From Loxodes magnus (Eukaryota > Ciliophora > Karyorelictea > Loxodida > Loxodidae), in assembly GCA_946699065.1 (NCBI GenBank), contig CAMPDV010001721.1, forward strand, positions 1-64,000: a stretch of DNA of 64,000 nucleotides. Reading direction: 5' to 3'. The notes below the pieces were generated by a model. The model had not been told where the DNA came from, made no database searches, and saw nothing but the letters and a program-made list of their open reading frames with translations. The position numbers and the translations under genes are program-made. The first letter of the stretch is position 1. Each line of letters opens with the position of its first letter. Below, one piece after another: positions 58,184 to 64,000 of the stretch.

Positions 58184-59740
58184 TCATTTCCTGGAAATTT
58201 CGTCAATTTTTCTTAATATCTCCGACTGCAAGGTTTCTATATCAATTTTCATAATCTTGAATATTTGGTTCGGTGGTTCGTTCACAAAAGCGAATAAAAA
58301 GTTACCTTTTTTTTTCATTTAAGTGATACTACTACATTGCAATGGAATCTCACTATTTATTCATTCGAAAGTTTGTTTTTTATAAATTATATTGGAATAA
58401 TTTTTTTACGAATCACGTCCTCCCAATATTATTAAAGGATCTAACCATATTGTAGTTTCATAAAGAGCTTCTGGCATGATCAGAGAGACTTCTTATCAAT
58501 AATCTTCTTCAATACTATACTTTAGTATTAGATTAGTAGCTTGGTTTTTCAGTTTTTTTCCGCCAAAAGAATAAATATTCTATTCTTTACTATCTTTAAT
58601 TAGAATAGAGCAACTTAACTAGAAAGGAAGTTCTGAAAAAAATGTTCAATTTTCGTTTTATCTCAACTTCAGTTTTTCACATTATTTTAATTTTTCTTTT
58701 CCGTTCCATCCTCCAACTACTCATAGGCAGTCTTTACCTGAAGTTATTCCTATGTCATCTTTTTCTTGATTAAGATCAGCTAATTTATTACAATTTCCAT
58801 TCAAATCAACTTGTAAAGTCGTTCTTATTAATTAACTTTAATATTTTCCTCCTACTATATAAAACTTATCTTAGTACTAAATACTTCTATGAAATTATGG
58901 AACTTCACAGTTTATTTATATTAATTTATACTCTTCGGTATCAACATTAAACAGATGTAAATCATTACGACATCCTTTAAACCTGTGTATAAAGTTCTAA
59001 TTTTAAGATATTTTTATGTTTTTATTTTCTTAGAGCTACAAATGTTTTGTCTGAGAATAAATGTCTTAATAGCTTTCTTATTATTATCCTCCTTAACTTT
59101 CTCCTTAATTTTATGATTCCATAGCTTTATTTAAAATTTTCAAAAATTATTGGAATTTTTCTTCTATTTCTTTCATTTCTTTTAACATCTTATCTTTTTA
59201 CCCTTCAATACTCTTCAAATCTAAGTTTCCTTCAATATCACTAAAGTTCTGTATTTATTATCGCTTTTTCAGTTCATTTAATATGTACTCTAATAACGAA
59301 GTTTTTTCGTTTAGATTATTAATTGAATGCGAAAGACTGAGTAGGGTTTTATAACAACTTGCGAAAAGGGATTGATTTAAAAGGTTGATTAACTGTTGTG
59401 AAAACTAAACTTGTTGTGAAGATAGTTGTTAGTATACTTACTTTAGTTCTGATTTTAAGTTTTTAAGTTTAGAGACTAAAGTTTCTAACTTTGAAACCCT
59501 TAGTTCCTAGTTTTGAAGTTCATTATAGATATTTTCATTCACAGGTAAGTTTCTTGGGTTTACTTTAGAGATAATTTAACATCCAGGGAAAGGACATTGA
59601 TTGAGTTTTAATTTGAGATACTGTTAAAATATACAAATGGAGCAGATAGAGTGAGAAGGATTACAAGAAAGCGATAGAGGGATTTTTTCTACAGTATCGA
59701 AATAACTTTAACACGATATACACTTCATAGGAGCCTACAT
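58184..59740 (-). CDS. RING-coiled coil-Kelch protein, subfamily 2, copy B2
   Basis: ATG 59740 (MQAPMKCISC) to TGA 58184-58186, 519 codons. The RING has C7, C10, C26, H30, C33, C36, C49, C54 with C-NPSH-SIC-SIC and C-PFPG-C; PRNLPVNENIYNEL and a long coil follow, then Kelch repeats; the end is SEILRKIDEISRK-TGA. Paralogue of copy B in the duplicated segment, but clearly diverged from it, whereas its own 5' half is about 99% identical to the inverted arm at 60,853-61,390. Confidence 0.87.
59023..59561 (-). repeat. inverted repeat arm 1 of locus 2 (within copy B2)
   Basis: Covers PRNLP through most of the coiled coil. Compared with the complement of 60,853-61,390 I count two substitutions plus two small indels (2 bases and 1 base). 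The arms are about 1.3 kb apart. End points differ from locus 1. Confidence 0.85.
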
Positions 59741-60199
59741 TTTTATAATATCACTTTACAAAATTTAGGGTATTAAAGTAAGTGAAATAAAGAATCATAA
59801 AAGAGAGACTACTAATTAGATAAAAACAGGTTAAGATCGTGCTTTTATATCAAAACCAGAATTATTTATTTATATTTTTGCTTAAGTTATACCTTTAAAA
59901 AACTTCTCTCTCCAATTTTAACTGGTAAAATGGAATAAAAAATTACCTGGGATTATTACTATCAAATATAGAATGTGATGAAATAGTTTTATAAGCAAAA
60001 TTAAGAAAAAGGAAGAAAGAAGCTTAAATCTAGAGTATATAAGAATTGAATCTAACAGTATTTTAAATTGAAAGCGATTAAGAATTTTTAGTTCAAAGTA
60101 GATTAAATCAAAGGAAATGAAAGTTAATTTTAGAATGCTTTAAAGTCTTTCGTGCTTAGCTTAAAAAGATCTAAAATCTTTAAAGTTAATATTTCTGTC

Positions 60200-60750
60200 T
60201 ATGCTACTAGATAAAATTTCCTCGAAAGTAAATAGATATAAATTGAATAATAATCAAAGAGGGATTAAAAGTTATGATACTGTTTATCTAATTAATGAAC
60301 TACAATGGATTTGTACTCGATCTAGTTTAAATGAACTAAAAAAGGAAATTAGTTGGTAAAATAGTTTAAAGCAAGCTTTTCAGAAAGTTTGAGATAAAAA
60401 ATTTTAAAAGAAAAAGGTAATCTTTCAGAATAAATAAATCCTAGATCTTATATATAATAAAGCTTAGATTTCGCAAAATTTTTTTCACTTTTATAAAAGA
60501 AAAAATAAGAAAAATGCCCTCTAAAGAACTTCAATTTCATATCGAGATAAATGTAAATATAAGCTTATATAAAACGTTATTTATGTAAGGCTAAAAATCC
60601 TTAATAAAACAGACTAAAAGTAATCAAATTAAATTCACAAGAATAAAGGTAAATTTTATAACCTAACTAATTTAAAAATAATAGATACGTAAAAATAAAC
60701 TAATGAGGGAGTTGTGCTTAATAATAAAATTATTCATAGTCACTTTATCT
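60200..60750 (+). pseudogene. degenerate stretch between the arms of locus 2
   Basis: Homologous to 18.45-18.97 kb (GAAATTAGTTGGTA, GCTTTTCAGAAA and CATATCGAGAT are shared landmarks). It encodes KRYLCKAKNPQQNRL near 60,570 in place of KCWLCKAK, so the first Cys is lost. Confidence 0.35.
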
Positions 60751-60852
60751 TATTGATAGGGAATTGGATTTGGCAAAAATGCTTTCTTTTAATAACTGAA
60801 AATCATTGCTAGTGTAGATAAACACGAAAATAAAAATCAAGAATTTATAGAT

Positions 60853-61390
60853 AAACCCAAGAAACTTACCTGTGAATGAAAATATCTATAATGAACTTCA
60901 AAACTAGGAACTAAGGGTTTCAAAGTTAGAAACTTTAGTCTCTAAACTTAAAAACTTAAAATCAGAACTAAAGTAAGTATACTAACAACTATCTTCACAA
61001 CAAGTTTAGTTTTCACAACAGTTAATCAACCTTTTAAATCAATCCCTTTTCGCAAGTTGTTATAAAACCCTACTCAGTCTTTCGCATTCAATTAATAATC
61101 TAAACGAAAAAACTTCGTTATTAGAGTACATTTTAAATGAACTGAAAAAGCGATAATAAATACAGAACTTTAGTGATATTGAAGGAAACTTAGATTTGAA
61201 GAGTATTGAAGGGTAAAAAGATAATGTTAAAAGAAATGAAAGAAATAGAAGAAAAATTCCAATAATTTTTGAAAATTTTAAATAAAGCTATGGAATCATA
61301 AAATTAAGGAGAAAGTTAAGGAGGATAATAATAAGAAAGCTATTAAGATATTTATTCTCAGACAAAAGCATTTGTAGCTCTAAGAAAATA
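60853..61390 (+). repeat. inverted repeat arm 2 of locus 2 (partial RING-Kelch copy)
   Basis: Near-perfect inverted copy of 59,023-59,561. It lacks the entire RING and all Kelch repeats and has no start codon of its own. It carries coiled-coil codons only, with two indels relative to B2, so it is unlikely to encode a functional protein. Confidence 0.85.
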
Positions 61391-61449
61391 AAGAACTCAT
61401 AAATTTGCAAAACCAACTAACAATATACATTTATTCTTCAGATATAATG

Positions 61450-62150
61450 ATTATCTGTCTTATAATAACTTAATAGCTTTTTTTTTAATTTTTAAATGAA
61501 GAGAGAATGTATTTCTTTAGCAATTAATTTTAAATTCTTTCTTAGAAATTGCCTATCTTAAAGCATACTCTTTATATAATATCTGAAACTTCTAGTTTCA
61601 AAATCATTTTTTTATTCTATATAAACTTCAACTTGATTTTTATCTTTATTTTCATTTATTTCTATCTGAGAAATGTCCTCTTAAAAAAATCAATGCATTT
61701 TCTTCTAAAATCTTTATAATCAATAAAAGCCTAATAAATGAAAAAATATATCCATTTTTAGTTTGAAAAGAAGACAAGCTTTAGGCAAAATTTTCAAGAA
61801 AATGACCATAAAATTTTTGAGAAAAAGGAAAATTGTAATGAAAGAACAAATCTAACACCTAGTGTCAATTAAAAAAATAAAAAAAGGAAATAAATGAATG
61901 AAAGAATATACTAAAATGCAGGTTATCTATTAATGAAATTTTCTATATAAACAAGATACTTAGATCTATTTAGAAAAATTAATTAGTAGAAAGAGCATAG
62001 ACAAAGATAATTAAATTAATTTTAAATCATAAAAGGCATAATGATGGCTCATTTTTAAAGCTAATAAATATTCTTTGCTATAATTAATATAATAAACATT
62101 TAAGCTTAAAATGACACTGAAAAAGAAAGAGAAACATTTTAAAGGAAAAA
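61450..62150 (+). pseudogene. remnant of the 20,411-21,109 gene in the second locus
   Basis: Shared landmarks in order: ATCTGAGAA(A/T)TGTCC, AGAAGACAAGCTTTA, CAAGATACTTAGATCTATTTAGAAAA, ATTAGTAGAAAGA. The frame of the first locus is not maintained, indicating decay or that the other copy is not truly coding. Confidence 0.4.
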
Positions 62151-62428
62151 TAAAAAGGGAAAAAAATCGAATTTATATTTAAGGGACTAAATACATTTTA
62201 AAGGCTTATTATAACTATTTTTTAATCTAATTTTTATTTTTCGTTTAGTTAAAGAAATCTAAATTACACTCAAAATTACAGAATGAAAGTTAATAATTCT
62301 AAGGTACTGAATAAAAGAGAATATTTAACTTTAATACTAAGGCATATTATAACATTGCTAATGATATATATTCCTTATTTACTTGATATGCTTTTAGGTT
62401 TAAATTGTTAGTTTCTTTTTTATAATAA

Positions 62429-63961
62429 ATGTCAAACTTGTTCAATTGCATTTCTTGTAAGAATTAGTTTGATTCTTAAGAAAGAATTCCTCTGACACTT
62501 CCTTGTTATTCTGAGCATACAGTCTGTACTAATTGTGTTTTTGAATAGTATTTAAAAGAGAAACTAAACAAATGTCCTTGGCCTTTATGTCTATAGATAT
62601 CTAAAATTAATCCTAGAGATTTACCAAAGAATGACAATGTTCTAAAGTAACTTTAGGATAAAAAATCATAAATTTAAGCTACAGAAGAGTAAATTAAATT
62701 TATAAAGGAACAAAGAGATTAATGCTTAAGTTTCCTAAAGGTTATAACAAAAAAGAAGATCATCATCATTTAGAAAGTTTATAATATAATGCAAGAAATT
62801 TTATTCAAGAACAGCAATCAAATTATTAATGATCTTAAATAAAGAATCAGTACGTTCAATACAAATCTTTGCTGGTTAGAATACTAGCTCAATTAACTCA
62901 ACTAAAATAACTTTTTTCAATAAATTTTCCGAAATGAAAATAAAGAAGAAACAAAATAAGAGCTTGGGATTCTTTTTATTAATGGAAGTATAGCAAATAG
63001 AATATTAGAAGAATATTAAGATAATATGTAGCAAATGAAGTAGCTACTATATTCGTTTATTAATGAAAAAATATAACTAAGAAACTATAAGGAATAATTA
63101 CCTTCAACATAACTTAGTAATATAATTTAAAATGTTAAATGAGATTAATAAGAGAAGCAAAGTAACTATATACATCGATTTTTAGAAGGAAAAAATCTAC
63201 ATTTGTTTGATATTTAAAGTGAATAGTATAAACTGGTATAAATACAAACTGAAGTTTTAAATTATAGTAGAAGCATTGAATACTAGGATAAAATTTATTT
63301 AGTTGGAGGATAAAATTAAAATTTATTCACTGTTAAGACTGTATGATAAATAGATTATAATGGTTAATGTGAATAATTGCCCGATTTAAATTAAGAGAGA
63401 AATAGAATGGGAATTGTTGCAATAAAAAATCATATTTATGTTATTGGAGGAAATTTTAAACAAATTCGTTTAAAATCAGGAGAAAAATTAGAACTAAAAT
63501 GAGGTTAAACTTGAAATTTTATTTCAGATTTACCATATGAAATATGTGGTGGAACATGTACTTCTGACAGTTTGTAAGAAAACATTTTTTTATTAGGTGG
63601 TTAGAATATCTAGTTAAAAGCGATCAAATCTATATTTAAATACAAAATATAAAATGATACATGAGAATAAATGGATTTCGAACTTCCTGAGCCACTTTAT
63701 TAGTTTGGAATAATAAATGAACCTTTAATTATTTTCGGAGGATTTCATGATTTGCAATGTTCAAATAAAATCTACAAAAGAGATATTTAAAATTGAAAAG
63801 AAGGAGAACTTCCAGAATAGTTATATAGCAACTTTTCTATCAAAATAAAAGGAAAATTTATATATGCATGAATGGGATAATAAAACTTGGATATCTGGTA
63901 TTTAGTAAAAATAGACATAAATGAGTTGACATCAGATATTTTAGTGAAAGTGAGAAAATGA
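62429..63961 (+). CDS. RING-coiled coil-Kelch protein, copy I
   Basis: ATG 62429 (MSNLFNCISCKNQFD) to TGA 63959-63961, 511 codons as in E and F. The RING reads C-YSEH-TVC-TNC and C-PWPL-C. After the Gln-rich coil come Kelch motifs KIYLVGG, HIYVIGG, IFLLGG, LIIFGG; the end is DILVKVRK-TGA. It occupies the position equivalent to copy C in the duplicated segment, but its upstream palindrome has decayed (around 62,342-62,355). The standard-code open stretch 63787-63969 is its complement. Confidence 0.9.
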
Positions 63962-64000
63962 ACTTTCAAATTCGAATCTTTAAAATTAAATTAATATCAA

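Overview
ORGANISM AND CODE. The window is strongly AT-rich eukaryotic nuclear DNA from a ciliate in which all three canonical stops are also sense codons. Recognisable proteins read through only if TAA and TAG are Gln and TGA is Trp. TGA is also the only codon that ends the alignable genes: the RING-Kelch copies stop at AAA-TGA, and the EF-hand gene stops at TGA after a Gln-rich tail. This combination fits the karyorelict code (Loxodes-like). Naming a karyorelict is inference; the code itself is read from the sequence. Because almost every frame is open, ORF length is no evidence here. I relied on family motifs, internal repeats, conserved frame length between copies, purine richness of the coding strand, and ATG/TGA ends. 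Unrecognised genes therefore have low confidence.

LAYOUT. 1-1,100: RING-Kelch gene (minus), cut by the window edge. About 4.0-7.7 kb: poorly resolved, possibly coding. 7.77-14.44 kb: a giant membrane protein with a leishmanolysin-like (M8) ectodomain, Cys-rich repeats, a GPS-like motif and several membrane spans. 14.57-16.27 kb: two small genes. 16.56-23.0 kb and 58.2-63.96 kb: two copies of one segmental duplication, each with a RING-Kelch gene (minus), a zinc-knuckle-like stretch, an inverted partial RING-Kelch copy, a small gene or its remnant, and a second RING-Kelch gene (plus). 26.5-28.0 kb: RING-Kelch gene. 28.2-29.8 kb: two mobile-element-like coding remnants. 30-36.6 kb: ordinary genes, including a clean EF-hand gene. 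37-54 kb: a region of RING-Kelch copies, degenerating zinc-knuckle ORFs and six short repeats that end in a conserved hairpin. 54-58 kb: one basic protein and a divergent RING-Kelch gene.

MAIN POINT. The window is dominated by a young multigene family (13 recognisable copies or fragments) with a RING, a coiled coil and Kelch repeats, the architecture of TRIM-like ubiquitin ligases with a substrate-binding propeller. Copies show gene conversion, start-codon loss, truncation and insertion. A covarying palindrome lies about 70 bp upstream of several. At both duplicated loci an inverted partial copy of the coiled-coil region is about 99% identical to the adjacent full gene, although the two loci differ substantially from each other. 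That suggests the arms are homogenised locally.
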